Shown here in pieces: positions 8,787-17,235 of a stretch of DNA of 64,000 bases; the stretch's first letter is position 1; each line of letters opens with the position of its first letter. The notes under the pieces were generated by a model. It did no database searches. It saw nothing but the letters and a program-made list of their open reading frames with translations, and was not told where the DNA came from. The position numbers were made by a program, and so were the translations under genes. Source of the DNA: Lachnospiraceae bacterium (GTDB lineage: Bacteria > Bacillota > Clostridia > Lachnospirales > Lachnospiraceae); NCBI GenBank assembly GCA_015258065.1, contig JABZIZ010000004.1, positions 134,041-198,040 on the forward strand, given 5' to 3'.

Positions 8787-9515
8787 TTGAAAAAAAGGAT
8801 CATTTTTCTATTTGTCATCTGCTGTATGCTGGCGGCGGGTCTTTTTTTCCTTCTAAAAAGAAGACACTTCTCTCTGGCGGAGGGGATGGCTTTGTGCTAC
8901 CGGTGGAAGGGAATGGATGTCTCCCATTATCAAGGGGAGATTGACTGGAAGCACCTGAAGGCGAAGGGGATTTCTTTTGCTTATATCAAGGCGACAGAAG
9001 GAAGCGGGCTGTCAGACGCTTATTTTGCACAGAACTTTGAAAACGCAGAGAAAAATGGGGTGGTGACCGGCGCCTACCATTTTTTCAGCTTTGATTCGGA
9101 TGCCAAAACGCAGGCGCAGAATTACATCAGGGCGGTGGGCAACCTTTCGGGACACCTGATCCCCGCCATCGATGTGGAATATTACGGCTCCTATATTGCG
9201 CATCCCAAGGAGACGGAAGAAGTCAGGGCGCACTTGAAGGAGCTGCTTACGGAGCTGGAGACGTTTTACCATGTAAAGCCGATGATCTATACCACGCCGT
9301 CGGCCTACAGACGATATATCAAGGGGGCTTTTGAGGAATACCCGCTCTGGATTCGCAATGTGTATTATCATCCTTCTCTCCTCATGCTCGGCAGGCAGTG
9401 GGATTTGTGGCAGTACACGGATCGCGCGCAGTTAGGCGGTTATACCGGCGGCACGAAATATGTGGATCTCAACGTGTTTCGCAAGAGAAAAATTGACGAA
9501 TATATCTGTCCGTAG
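8787..9515 (+). CDS. GH25 lysozyme (muramidase) with signal anchor
   Basis: Predicted N,O-diacetylmuramidase that cuts peptidoglycan outside the membrane. The N-terminus has a KKR stretch and one hydrophobic segment (about residues 5-22) acting as signal or anchor. The GH25 barrel follows with GMDVSHYQG (Asp near 44), KATEG, AYHFF, PAIDVE (Asp near 129, Glu 131) and WQYTD, which are the standard catalytic and pocket motifs. The catalytic domain fills the protein; no binding repeats are present. The chosen TTG start has AAGGA upstream; a GTG at 8769 is in frame but has no ribosome site. It probably works in wall remodelling of the host cell. A role in competition is possible but not indicated. 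Confidence 0.9.
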   Translation: MKKRIIFLFVICCMLAAGLFFLLKRRHFSLAEGMALCYRWKGMDVSHYQGEIDWKHLKAKGISFAYIKATEGSGLSDAYFAQNFENAEKNGVVTGAYHFFSFDSDAKTQAQNYIRAVGNLSGHLIPAIDVEYYGSYIAHPKETEEVRAHLKELLTELETFYHVKPMIYTTPSAYRRYIKGAFEEYPLWIRNVYYHPSLLMLGRQWDLWQYTDRAQLGGYTGGTKYVDLNVFRKRKIDEYICP

Positions 9516-9546
9516 TTTTTTCATTTAGAAGGTGTCATAGGAGAGC

Positions 9547-10344
9547 ATGAAGGTTAAATTAGACGAAACGAATACTTCGGTGATTGCCTGCGAGATGATC
9601 GAAGATGAAGTGAAGGAGGCGATGAAGCGGAGTGGAGTGCATTATCCGGTGCAATGGGTCGAGAGGGGATATCACAACATTCCGGAAAAGCTTCATGCGA
9701 TCTTACAGGAGAGGATCGCACGGGCGGAAGCGGCCTTTTTGGAAAAAGCGCAGAAGTGTGCAGGGGCGGGGCAGTCGTCTGCTGCAAAGGACAGGTCTTA
9801 CATCCTTCTGGCTTTCGGGCTCTGCGGGAAGAGCGTTGCCGGACTCTCGTCTTCCGGAGCCAATCTGGTGATCCCCAGGTTTGATGACTGCGTCAATCTC
9901 ATGCTCTGCCCGAAGATCAGAGAAAAAAGAGCTTATATGAAGGCGGGGGTCAGCTACCTGACGGGAGGCTGGACCAGAGACAGCGGATCCGCCCTGCATC
10001 TATATGAGGAGTGCATTGCCAAATACGGGGAGAGACGGGGAAAGAGAGCGTTTCATCTCCTGTTTGATGCTTATACCACGGCGGCACTGATAGACAACGG
10101 TTGCTATGACAAAGAGCCGGTAGAGCGGTACGCAAGAGAAATGGCAACGCTTCTGGGGCTGGAGGTAAGAGAGGTGCCCGGAGGAATTCATGTACTGACC
10201 AAACTCTTTTCCGGCGACTTTGATGAGGATATTTTAGTCTATTTGCCCGGAGAACCCATCCGGGAAGAGGATTTTGCGTTTCGCGGGGAAAAAGAAGGGA
10301 CTTTTATCAGCGAAGGAGAAGGATCCCTAAAAACAACCGGATGA
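9547..10344 (+). CDS. DUF1638 family protein in corrinoid methyltransferase operon
   Basis: A 265-residue protein of the DUF1638 type, a family repeatedly found beside corrinoid-dependent methyltransferases; its biochemical role is not established. Visible features are conserved cysteines and acidic residues in IACEMI near the N-terminus, LLAFGLCG near residue 83, and IPRFDDCVNLMLC near residue 120, which could hold a metal or a corrinoid-related ligand (inference). There is no signal peptide or membrane span. A ribosome site AGGAG precedes ATG. Its stop overlaps an ATG just before the corrinoid protein start, indicating tight coupling. It is the first gene of a four-gene set that supplies methyl transfer chemistry. 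Confidence 0.8.
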   Translation: MKVKLDETNTSVIACEMIEDEVKEAMKRSGVHYPVQWVERGYHNIPEKLHAILQERIARAEAAFLEKAQKCAGAGQSSAAKDRSYILLAFGLCGKSVAGLSSSGANLVIPRFDDCVNLMLCPKIREKRAYMKAGVSYLTGGWTRDSGSALHLYEECIAKYGERRGKRAFHLLFDAYTTAALIDNGCYDKEPVERYAREMATLLGLEVREVPGGIHVLTKLFSGDFDEDILVYLPGEPIREEDFAFRGEKEGTFISEGEGSLKTTG

Positions 10345-10361
10345 CAGGAGGAGGTAACAGG

Positions 10362-11030
10362 ATGGCACGAACCAAAGAAGAATTACTGGAGAAGCTGGCA
10401 GAAGATGTCGTGGAGATGGAAGACGAAGACGTGGTGGTAACGGCAAAAGAATATTTGGACGCCGGGTATCCCGCAATGGAAGGTCTGATGAACGGTCTGG
10501 TAAAGGGAATGAGCAAGGCCGGTGAGCTTTTCGATGCGGAGGAATATTTCGTCACCGATGTATTGCTCTGCTCCGACGCCATGTATGCGGGAGTGGATGT
10601 GTTCAAACCGTATCTGCCCAAGGAGGGTTCCGGGAGGAAGGTGCCGAAGGCGGTGATCGGGGTAGTCGAGGGAGACACGCACGACATCGGAAAGAATCTG
10701 GTCAAAATCCTGATGGACACCAACGGATTTGAAATGTTCGATCTGGGACGCGACGTTCCTCTGGAGCGGTTTGTGGACAAGGCGGAAGAGGTCGGTGCGG
10801 ACATCATTGCCATGTCTACCCTGATGACCACCACCATGGGCGGCATGAGGCGGGTGATCGAGATCTTGAAAGAAAGAGGAATCAGAGACAAGTATACGGT
10901 GATGGTGGGCGGGAGTCCGATCTCCCAGAAGTTTGCCGATGAAATCGGCGCTGACATCTATACGGCAAATGCGGTGGAAGCGGCGGAGGCGGCGAAGCGT
11001 GCCGTATGCCTGGGAGAAGAAAGAGAATGA
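10362..11030 (+). CDS. Methyltransferase cognate corrinoid protein (MtaC/MtbC-like)
   Basis: Small cobalamin-carrying protein that shuttles a methyl group between a substrate methyltransferase and an acceptor methyltransferase. The N-terminal helical cap (about residues 1-90) is followed by the B12-binding Rossmann domain with GDTHDIGKN, where His107 is the expected lower cobalt ligand, and the later GGSPIS segment typical of the fold. At 222 residues it has the normal length. ATG at 10362 is chosen because it follows AGGAGG by 6 bases; an ATG 21 bases earlier lacks one. It overlaps the downstream methyltransferase by 4 bases (ATGA). The natural methyl donor cannot be told from this protein. 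Confidence 0.95.
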   Translation: MARTKEELLEKLAEDVVEMEDEDVVVTAKEYLDAGYPAMEGLMNGLVKGMSKAGELFDAEEYFVTDVLLCSDAMYAGVDVFKPYLPKEGSGRKVPKAVIGVVEGDTHDIGKNLVKILMDTNGFEMFDLGRDVPLERFVDKAEEVGADIIAMSTLMTTTMGGMRRVIEILKERGIRDKYTVMVGGSPISQKFADEIGADIYTANAVEAAEAAKRAVCLGEERE

Positions 11031-12094
11031 GCGGGATGAGGGAAGAAAACGTTTTTAATGAAAGCGCTTTCAATGAAAGGCAGAGACTTTTGCGTGCCTT
11101 GAAAAAAGAACAGGTGGATCGTCCACCCGTCGTCTGCCCGGGCGGGATGATGAATATGATCACCACGGATCTGATGGAAATTTCAGGAGTCCGCTGGCCG
11201 CAGGCGCATACCGATGCGCAGATGATGGCGGAACTGGCCTATGCCAACTATCAGAACGGCTGCTTTGAAAATGTCGGCCTCCCCTTTGATATGGTGGCGG
11301 AGGCGGAACAGATGGGGGCGCAGATCACGCTGGGGTCGGAGTGCATTGAGCCGCATGTGACAGGCTATGCCATGTCGGAGCTTGCGGACTTCCGGAAGCT
11401 GAACCCGTTAGATATGACCAGGGGGAGGATCGCGGTCGCACTGCAAGCCATTCGGATTCTGAAAGAAAGAGACCCGAACATCCCGATTATCGGGAATATC
11501 ACGGGGCCGATCAGCACGGCGAGTTCGCTCATGGAACCGGTGAAATTCTATAAGGCGCTTAAGAAAAATCCGGAGGAAGCGGACGCCTTTCTGACCTTTG
11601 TGACGACCCAGCTGATCCGTTTTGCCAGAGCACAGATTGAGGCGGGGGCGGATGTCATTTCGGTGGCGGATCCGAGCGGAACCGGAGAGATTTTGGGGCC
11701 GAAGCTGTTTGAGAGATATACGGGAAAATACCTGAACCTGTTCTATGATGCCATCAGAGACACGCAGGTGGGCACAATCTGCCATATCTGCGGACAGATG
11801 AAGTCGGTATACAAGGAGATGGACAAGGTAAAGAGCGATGCGTTAAGCTTTGACTCCATCGTTCCGATGCGCCAGGCGAGGATGAATCTGAAAGACCGGG
11901 TTCTGATGGGAAACGTCAGCACCTATGCGCTGGAGTTTGGAGATCCGGCGCGGGTGGCGATTCTGACCAGGGAGATCGGAAAGAGCAGCACGGATATCAT
12001 TGCACCCGCCTGCGGACTGGGGACGAAGTCGCCGATTGTCAACATTCAGGCGATTTTAAAAACCGTCAGAGAGGATGCGAAACTTCATGCCTGA
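11027..12094 (+). CDS. Uroporphyrinogen decarboxylase-fold methyltransferase (MtaA/MtbA-like)
   Basis: Zinc methyltransferase of the UroD superfamily that exchanges a methyl group with the corrinoid protein. A likely zinc site is His253-x-Cys255 (CHICG) plus Cys329 (PACGL), matching the H-x-C...C pattern of MtaA/MtbA. Heme-pathway UroD lacks this set, and the operon context argues against heme synthesis. The start at 11027 overlaps the corrinoid gene stop (ATGA) and has GGGAGAAGAAAG upstream; an ATG 9 bases later is possible. It may work as the first (demethylating) or second (acceptor-side) methyltransferase. Methanogens use coenzyme M as acceptor; in an anaerobic Firmicute tetrahydrofolate or another acceptor is more plausible (inference). 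Confidence 0.9.
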   Translation: MSGMREENVFNESAFNERQRLLRALKKEQVDRPPVVCPGGMMNMITTDLMEISGVRWPQAHTDAQMMAELAYANYQNGCFENVGLPFDMVAEAEQMGAQITLGSECIEPHVTGYAMSELADFRKLNPLDMTRGRIAVALQAIRILKERDPNIPIIGNITGPISTASSLMEPVKFYKALKKNPEEADAFLTFVTTQLIRFARAQIEAGADVISVADPSGTGEILGPKLFERYTGKYLNLFYDAIRDTQVGTICHICGQMKSVYKEMDKVKSDALSFDSIVPMRQARMNLKDRVLMGNVSTYALEFGDPARVAILTREIGKSSTDIIAPACGLGTKSPIVNIQAILKTVREDAKLHA

Positions 12095-13682
12095 AATCAG
12101 GATAAACGGCACGGGAAAAACGTATTGTTGCAAGCCGGGAGAAAACCTCTTAAAGGTGTTGGTCGAAGGAGGCGAGTGGATTGACAATGCCTGCAACGGG
12201 AAGGGCAGTTGCGGAAAATGCAGGGTTCGGATTCTGTCCGGTTCTTTGCAGGAAGAGAGTGATAGCGAGAAGAGGCTGCTCTCTGAGCAGGAGAGGGCAG
12301 ACGGCATCCGTCTGGCCTGTATGGTGGAAGTCTGTGCGGATATGGAAGTCCTTCTTTTGCAAAAAGAGGAAACACACCACGTCCTGACGGAAGGCTATCT
12401 CCCGGAGAATTTCACGCCGGAACACAGAAAAGAAGGTCTGGGCGCGGCGGTAGACATCGGCACAACGACCGTGGTGGTCTCTCTGGTGAATCTGAAAAAC
12501 GGCGAAGAGATCGCAAACGCCTCGATGATCAATGCGCAAAAAAAATACGGTCTGGATGTGCTGACCAGGATCACCTATGAATATGAAAACGGGGAAGCGG
12601 GAATCAAGCAGCTGCAAGAGACCATCGTTTCGTCTCTAAATGACCTCCTCGGGGAAGCCTGCACGGCGGCGGGAGTTTTGCGAAGCGAGATCAGAGAGAT
12701 TGCCATTGCCGCCAACTGCACAATGATGCACATGCTCCTCGGGGTAGACGCCAGATCCATTGGAAAATCTCCTTTTCGCCCCGTATTTACGGAAGCAAAA
12801 ACCGTTCTCTGCTCGGCAATCGGATTAAAGGCAGGGGAGGGGGCAAGTCTTTATTGCCTGCCCCAGGTATCCGGCTATATCGGTGCGGATATTGTCGCCG
12901 GTGCTTACGTTTGCGAGCTGGACAAAACCGATCAAAACGTGCTCTTTATTGACATCGGCACCAACGGCGAGATCGTACTCAGCAAGAAGGGGGAACTTTT
13001 ATGCTGTTCCTGCGCGGCGGGACCTGCCCTGGAAGGAATGAACATCCGATCCGGCATGCGGGCTTCCGAGGGCGCCGTGGAGGAGGTCATTCTTTCCGAA
13101 AAGGGAATCCGCCTGAAAACCATCGGAGACCTGTCCCCCAGAGGGATTTGCGGCAGCGGCATCTTAGCCGTGATCCGGGAACTTTTAAAGACCGGTATCG
13201 TGACGAAGAGGGGTGCATTCAAGAAGTACGAAGAATTTACAGATGATGATTGGAGAAAAAAACAGATCAGACAGAACGGAACGAAGCGGGAATTCGTTCT
13301 GCAAAGAGAGCCGGAAATCCTTGTGACACAGGGAGATATCAGGCAGGTGCAGTTGGCCAAGGGAGCGATCCTATCCGGCTTTCTGGCGCTTCTGAAAAAA
13401 GCGGGACTGGAGGAAAAGGATCTGGATCTGGTGATGATCGCCGGGCAGTTCGGGGCGCACCTGCCGGAGGACTCCTTGATCTCGGTAGGAATTCTGCCGG
13501 AAGAAGTCAGAGGAAAGACCAGGTATGTCGGCAATTCTTCCAAAACGGGTGCCTATATGGCTCTTTTATCGGAGTCTTCCAGAAGAGAAATCGAAGCACT
13601 CGCAAAGAAGATGCGCTATTTTGAGCTGGCGGAGACGGAAGATTATGAAAGACTCCTGATGAAGGCGTCGATTTTCCCGTAA
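12087..13682 (+). CDS. Corrinoid activation protein, RACo-type ASKHA ATPase
   Basis: ATP-dependent reductive activator that returns inactive Co(II) corrinoid protein to Co(I). An N-terminal [2Fe-2S] ferredoxin domain carries Cys36, Cys42, Cys45 and Cys78 in the CxxxxxCxxC...C arrangement. A linker leads to the DUF4445/ASKHA part with two phosphate-binding signatures, VDIGTTTVVVSL (about 120) and FIDIGTNGEIVL (about 290), and ICGSGI. The 531-residue length is normal for RACo/RamA-like proteins that lack the C-terminal ferredoxin of RamA. The ATG at 12087 has GAGAGGA upstream; an ATG four codons earlier is also in frame but too close to that site. It overlaps the methyltransferase end and completes the operon. 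Confidence 0.93.
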   Translation: MPEIRINGTGKTYCCKPGENLLKVLVEGGEWIDNACNGKGSCGKCRVRILSGSLQEESDSEKRLLSEQERADGIRLACMVEVCADMEVLLLQKEETHHVLTEGYLPENFTPEHRKEGLGAAVDIGTTTVVVSLVNLKNGEEIANASMINAQKKYGLDVLTRITYEYENGEAGIKQLQETIVSSLNDLLGEACTAAGVLRSEIREIAIAANCTMMHMLLGVDARSIGKSPFRPVFTEAKTVLCSAIGLKAGEGASLYCLPQVSGYIGADIVAGAYVCELDKTDQNVLFIDIGTNGEIVLSKKGELLCCSCAAGPALEGMNIRSGMRASEGAVEEVILSEKGIRLKTIGDLSPRGICGSGILAVIRELLKTGIVTKRGAFKKYEEFTDDDWRKKQIRQNGTKREFVLQREPEILVTQGDIRQVQLAKGAILSGFLALLKKAGLEEKDLDLVMIAGQFGAHLPEDSLISVGILPEEVRGKTRYVGNSSKTGAYMALLSESSRREIEALAKKMRYFELAETEDYERLLMKASIFP

Positions 13683-13695
13683 GGTGAAAAGACGG

Positions 13696-13725
13696 TTGTC
13701 TAATCTGTCTTATTTTGTGTATATT
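13696..13725 (+). promoter_or_regulatory. Candidate promoter before first bcd-etf set
   Basis: TTGTCT, 18-base spacer, TATATT, lying directly after the corrinoid operon stop and about 75 bases before the acyl-CoA dehydrogenase ATG. It would let bcd1-etfB1-etfA1 be expressed apart from the corrinoid genes. Confidence 0.5.
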
Positions 13726-13801
13726 AGAGGATATGGTTCGTAACCAGACAGAAAGTTCGGAATCGTATGAGATTTCAGAAGAGCAAACGGAGGAAAGGTC
13801 T

Positions 13802-14956
13802 ATGGATTTTCAGCTGGACAAACAGCACGAAATGGCAAGGGATTTATTCAGGGAGTTCGCCGAGAAAGAAGCGAAGCCGCTTGCCATTACAACAGACGAA
13901 GAGCATCGTTTTCCGAAGGAAACGGTTGCTCAGATGCAGCACTACGGGTTTATGGGGATTCCGATCCCGAAGCAGTACGGCGGACAGGGCTGTGATCCGC
14001 TGACCTATGTCATGTGTGTGGAAGAGCTTTCGAAGTGCTGTGCGACGACAGGAGTCATTATCTCCGCCCATACTTCCCTCTGTTGCGATCCGATCCTGAC
14101 TTTTGGGACGGAGGAGCAGAAGCAGAAATATCTCCTGCCACTGGCAAAGGGAGAAAAACTGGGCGCCTTCGGGCTGACCGAGCCGGGAGCCGGCACAGAC
14201 GCGCAGGGCGTCCAAACCAGAGCGCACCTGGAAGGGGATTCCTATGTGTTAAACGGTTCCAAATGTTTTATCACCAACGGAAAAGAAGCCGATGTTTATA
14301 TTATTATCGCCTATACCGATGTCAAGGTGGACGCGAAGGGCAGGAAGAAAAAGATTTTTTCCTCCTTTATTGTAGAAAAGGGAACGCCGGGATTCAGCTT
14401 CGGAACGAAGGAAAATAAGATGGGAATCTGCGGTTCTTCCACCTATGAATTGATTTTCCAGGACTGCCATATTCCGAAGGAAAACCTGCTGGGAGCAGAG
14501 GGGCAGGGCTTTAAAATTGCCATGCATACATTAGACGGAGGCAGAATCGGGATTGCGGCACAGGCGCTGGGCATTGCCGAAGGCGCTCTGGATCGCACGG
14601 TTTCCTATGTAAAAGAAAGAAAGCAGTTCGGCAGACCGCTTGCGCTGTTTCAGAATACGCAGTTTGAACTGGCGAATTTAAGGACGAAGATCGATGCGGC
14701 AAAGCTTCTTGTTTATGCGGCGGCGGAAGCCAAGAAAAACAAACCGGTTTATTCTATCGAAGCGGCGGAGGCTAAATTGTTTGCGGCGGAAGTGGCAATG
14801 GAAGTCACCACGAAGTGCGTGCAGCTCTTTGGCGGCTATGGTTACATCAAGGAATACGAAGTGGAACGGATGATGAGGGATGCGAAGATCACCGAGATCT
14901 ACGAGGGAACGAGCGAGGTGCAGCGCATGGTAATTGCGGGTGCGATGCTGAAATAA
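13802..14956 (+). CDS. bcd: Acyl-CoA dehydrogenase, butyryl-CoA dehydrogenase type (copy 1)
   Basis: FAD enzyme reducing crotonyl-CoA to butyryl-CoA, or acting on a related short acyl-CoA, with the Etf pair encoded next to it. The 384 residues contain the three-domain acyl-CoA dehydrogenase fold: helical N-domain, FAD-contacting LTEPGAGTDAQG near residue 125, and the C-domain with QLFGGYGYIKEYEVER. The catalytic Glu368 lies in EIYEGTSEVQR, the position used by bacterial butyryl-CoA dehydrogenases. The start is set by GGAGG 8 bases upstream; the frame is open further upstream but without a ribosome site. A second, clearly different copy lies at 21.7 kb. Which copy makes butyrate cannot be settled from sequence; this one resembles classical clostridial Bcd closely. 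Confidence 0.93.
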   Translation: MDFQLDKQHEMARDLFREFAEKEAKPLAITTDEEHRFPKETVAQMQHYGFMGIPIPKQYGGQGCDPLTYVMCVEELSKCCATTGVIISAHTSLCCDPILTFGTEEQKQKYLLPLAKGEKLGAFGLTEPGAGTDAQGVQTRAHLEGDSYVLNGSKCFITNGKEADVYIIIAYTDVKVDAKGRKKKIFSSFIVEKGTPGFSFGTKENKMGICGSSTYELIFQDCHIPKENLLGAEGQGFKIAMHTLDGGRIGIAAQALGIAEGALDRTVSYVKERKQFGRPLALFQNTQFELANLRTKIDAAKLLVYAAAEAKKNKPVYSIEAAEAKLFAAEVAMEVTTKCVQLFGGYGYIKEYEVERMMRDAKITEIYEGTSEVQRMVIAGAMLK

Positions 14957-15021
14957 GTAGATTCGAATCAGTGGATCTGGGTATGACAAGATTCCATCAA
15001 TGAATAAAAGGAGAAGCATTC

Positions 15022-15807
15022 ATGAATATCGTGGTTTGTATTAAACAGGTGCCTGACACCAAGGGGGGCGTGAAGTTCAAGCCGGACGGGACGCTGGACC
15101 GTGGCGCAATGCTTGCCATCATGAACCCGGATGACAAGGCGGCTCTGGAAGCAGCCCTTCGCATCAAGGATGAAAACGGCGCCAAGGTGAGCGTCATCAC
15201 CATGGGACTGCCCAAGGCCGATGCGGTCCTGCGGGAGGCTCTTGCCATGGGAGCGGATGAAGCGTTTTTGGTCACGGACCGTGTGCTGGGAGGAGCGGAT
15301 ACCTGGGCGACTTCCTCCACCCTCGTCGGTGCGATTCGGAAACTTCCTTATGACCTGGTTCTGACCGGCAGACAGGCAATCGACGGGGACACGGCGCAGG
15401 TCGGCCCGCAGATTTCCGAAAAACTTGGCATTCCGGTGATTTCCTATGCGGAAGAGATCCATGTGGATGGAGGGGAAATCGAAGTCAAGAGACAGTTTGA
15501 GGACAGGTATCATCTGGTTCGCGCCAAACTCCCCTGTCTGGTGACGGCACTTTCCGAATTGAATGAGCCCAGATATATGACGCCCGGCGGGATTTTTGAC
15601 GCCTTCGAGAAGGAAGTGACGGTCCTTAGCAGACAGGATCTGCAGGATGTGAACGATTCGGATATCGGACTGGCAGGCTCTCCGACCATGATTGCCAGAG
15701 CTTCCGATAAGGTCAAAAAGGGAGCGGGGCAGAAGGTCGTTCCGGATTCCCCGGATGAGGGCGCAGAGTTCATCTTGGAAAAGTTGAAGGAAAAACATAT
15801 TCTGTAA
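15022..15807 (+). CDS. etfB: Electron transfer flavoprotein beta subunit (copy 1)
   Basis: Beta subunit of the heterodimeric electron transfer flavoprotein that hands electrons to the adjacent acyl-CoA dehydrogenase. The 261-residue protein starts MNIVVCIKQVPDT, has the LAMGADEAFLV and GRQAIDGDTAQVGPQ signatures, and lies between bcd and etfA as in electron-bifurcating Bcd-EtfAB clusters. In clostridial complexes the beta-subunit flavin is the bifurcating site, allowing NADH oxidation with ferredoxin reduction (known for the family, inferred here). A GGAG ribosome site precedes ATG. It begins 65 bases after bcd1. Confidence 0.95.
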   Translation: MNIVVCIKQVPDTKGGVKFKPDGTLDRGAMLAIMNPDDKAALEAALRIKDENGAKVSVITMGLPKADAVLREALAMGADEAFLVTDRVLGGADTWATSSTLVGAIRKLPYDLVLTGRQAIDGDTAQVGPQISEKLGIPVISYAEEIHVDGGEIEVKRQFEDRYHLVRAKLPCLVTALSELNEPRYMTPGGIFDAFEKEVTVLSRQDLQDVNDSDIGLAGSPTMIARASDKVKKGAGQKVVPDSPDEGAEFILEKLKEKHIL

Positions 15808-15945
15808 GTTTCCATCCCGGAAAAGCGGAAAGAAATGCGTCCTTCCTTGCATTTTTATCTCGAAAAAGAAAAAGAGAAGGTGCATCCGGTCCCTTTTCGA
15901 AGGAAGAAAACAATCCTGTATAGACCTTTTAGGCGGAGGTAAGAC

Positions 15946-16986
15946 ATGTCTTTAGAACAATACAAAGGAATCTTTATTTTTGCACAGCAGGTGGACGGAG
16001 AGCTCTCCGGCATCGCGCTGGAGCTTCTAGGCAAGGCCAAAGAGCTGGCAGAGCAGTTAGAGGAGAAAACGGTCACCGCAGTGCTTTTAGGAAGCGGGAT
16101 TAGCGGACTGAAAGAGACGCTGGCACGTTACGGAGCAGACCGGGTGATTGTGGTCGATGATCCGGAACTGAAGGACTATCGCACGGAGCCCTATACCCAT
16201 GCGCTGGCTTGCGTCATTCAAAAATACCAACCGGAAATCCTATTGATTGGTGCAACTGCAATCGGCAGAGATCTGGGACCGCGGGTGGCGGCAAGGGTTC
16301 ATACCGGATTGACGGCCGACTGTACCTCTCTGGAGATCGGCGACTTTCCGATCAATGCGGTGCCCGGGCAGGAGCAGAAACATCAGCAGCTCTTAATGAC
16401 CAGACCTGCTTTTGGAGGAAATACGATTGCAACGATTGCCTGCCCGAACTTCCGTCCCCAGATGGCGACGGTCAGGCCGGGGGTGATGCAGAAGCTTGCT
16501 CCGGATCAGGAGAGAAAAGCGGAGATTGAAAATTACAATCCCGGATTCACGGAGAATGATTGCTATACGAAAATCCTTCAGATTGTCAAGCAGACTTCGC
16601 AGACGGAAGACATTCAGGCAGCAAAGATTCTGGTTTCGGGCGGCAGAGGAGTCGGAAGCCCGGAAAACTTCAAACTGTTGGAAGAACTGGCGGAGGCTGT
16701 AAAGGGCACGGTATCCTGCTCCAGAGCGGTGGTGGACGCCGGTTGGAAACCCAAGGATCTACAGGTAGGGCAGACCGGAAAGACGGTCAGACCGAAGGTG
16801 TATTTTGCCATCGGAATTTCGGGAGCCATTCAGCATGTGGCGGGGATGGAAGAATCCGACCTGATCATCGCGATCAACAAGGATGAAAATGCGCCGATTT
16901 TTGATGTGGCGGACTATGGAATTGTCGGGGATCTCAATCAGATCCTGCCCGTGCTGACCAGGAAAATCAAGGCGGCGGAAGCGTAA
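15946..16986 (+). CDS. etfA: Electron transfer flavoprotein alpha subunit (copy 1)
   Basis: Alpha subunit of EtfAB. At 346 residues it has the N-terminal domain with AVLLGSGISGL and LIGATAIGRDLGPRVAAR, and the C-terminal FAD domain with VSGGRGVGSPENF, SRAVVDAGW, QVGQTGKTVRPKVYFAIGIS and QHVAGM, the standard alpha-subunit signatures. No N-terminal ferredoxin domain of the CarE type is fused. The ribosome site is GGAGG. A 138-base gap separates it from etfB, longer than usual inside this operon; the gap holds a weak 6-bp stem AAATGC/GCATTT followed by TT. The subunit differs clearly from etfA copy 2, so the two Etf pairs are likely paired with their own dehydrogenases. Confidence 0.95.
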   Translation: MSLEQYKGIFIFAQQVDGELSGIALELLGKAKELAEQLEEKTVTAVLLGSGISGLKETLARYGADRVIVVDDPELKDYRTEPYTHALACVIQKYQPEILLIGATAIGRDLGPRVAARVHTGLTADCTSLEIGDFPINAVPGQEQKHQQLLMTRPAFGGNTIATIACPNFRPQMATVRPGVMQKLAPDQERKAEIENYNPGFTENDCYTKILQIVKQTSQTEDIQAAKILVSGGRGVGSPENFKLLEELAEAVKGTVSCSRAVVDAGWKPKDLQVGQTGKTVRPKVYFAIGISGAIQHVAGMEESDLIIAINKDENAPIFDVADYGIVGDLNQILPVLTRKIKAAEA

Positions 16987-17020
16987 AAAAGAATCGAAGC
17001 ATTTTCAGGAAGGCTTCTGT

Positions 17021-17060
17021 GCCGGATTCCCGTATCATCGGAATCCGGCCTTTGATTTTT
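17021..17060 (+). terminator. Intrinsic terminator after etfA copy 1
   Basis: Perfect 10-bp stem GCCGGATTCC / GGAATCCGGC with a 9-base loop, followed by CTTTGATTTTT. It closes the first bcd-etf operon. Confidence 0.88.
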
Positions 17061-17101
17061 AGGATAAATTCACGATGAAAGCGGAGTTTTTTCGATTCTT
17101 A

Positions 17102-17130
17102 TTGGCATTTTTTTTGGACAATGTTATAAT
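17102..17130 (+). promoter_or_regulatory. Promoter of the crotonase-thiolase-HBD operon
   Basis: TTGGCA, 17-base spacer containing eight T residues, TATAAT: a near-consensus housekeeping promoter. The predicted transcript begins about 100 bases before the crotonase ATG. It lies between the terminator of the first bcd-etf set and crotonase. Confidence 0.85.
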
Positions 17131-17183
17131 AATTTTTGGGTTGTGTTAAGAGATATTGACGACACATTTTTTTGTTCCCGAAT

Positions 17184-17201
17184 TCGTTATTTTTTTAACA
17201 A
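17184..17201 (+). promoter_or_regulatory. Rex-like operator candidate in butyrate operon leader
   Basis: The 18-base site TCGTTATTTTTTTAACAA has the perfect half TTAACAA and a 5-of-7 match to the opposite half of the clostridial Rex pattern TTGTTAA-N4-TTAACAA. Rex is an NADH-sensing repressor known to control butyrate genes in Clostridia. The site is downstream of the predicted start of transcription, a position suited to repression. The AT-rich setting makes a chance match possible. Confidence 0.4.
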
Positions 17202-17235
17202 TAACAAGAGAACGAAAGACTACAGGAGGTGACAG

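Noticed and set aside
9516..9546. Cobalamin riboswitch before the corrinoid operon
   Set aside because: Only 31 bases separate the lysozyme and DUF1638 genes, too short for a riboswitch.
10341..10361. Earlier start of the corrinoid protein
   Set aside because: The ATG at 10341 overlaps the previous stop but lacks a ribosome site; the one at 10362 follows AGGAGG.
11027..12094. Heme-pathway uroporphyrinogen decarboxylase
   Set aside because: The fold is shared, but the H-x-C...C zinc pattern and the operon with corrinoid protein and activator indicate a methyltransferase.
17141..17168. Second operator with TGTGT/ACACA arms before crotonase
   Set aside because: Arms of five bases spaced 15 apart in AT-rich DNA are expected by chance and match no known regulator pattern.
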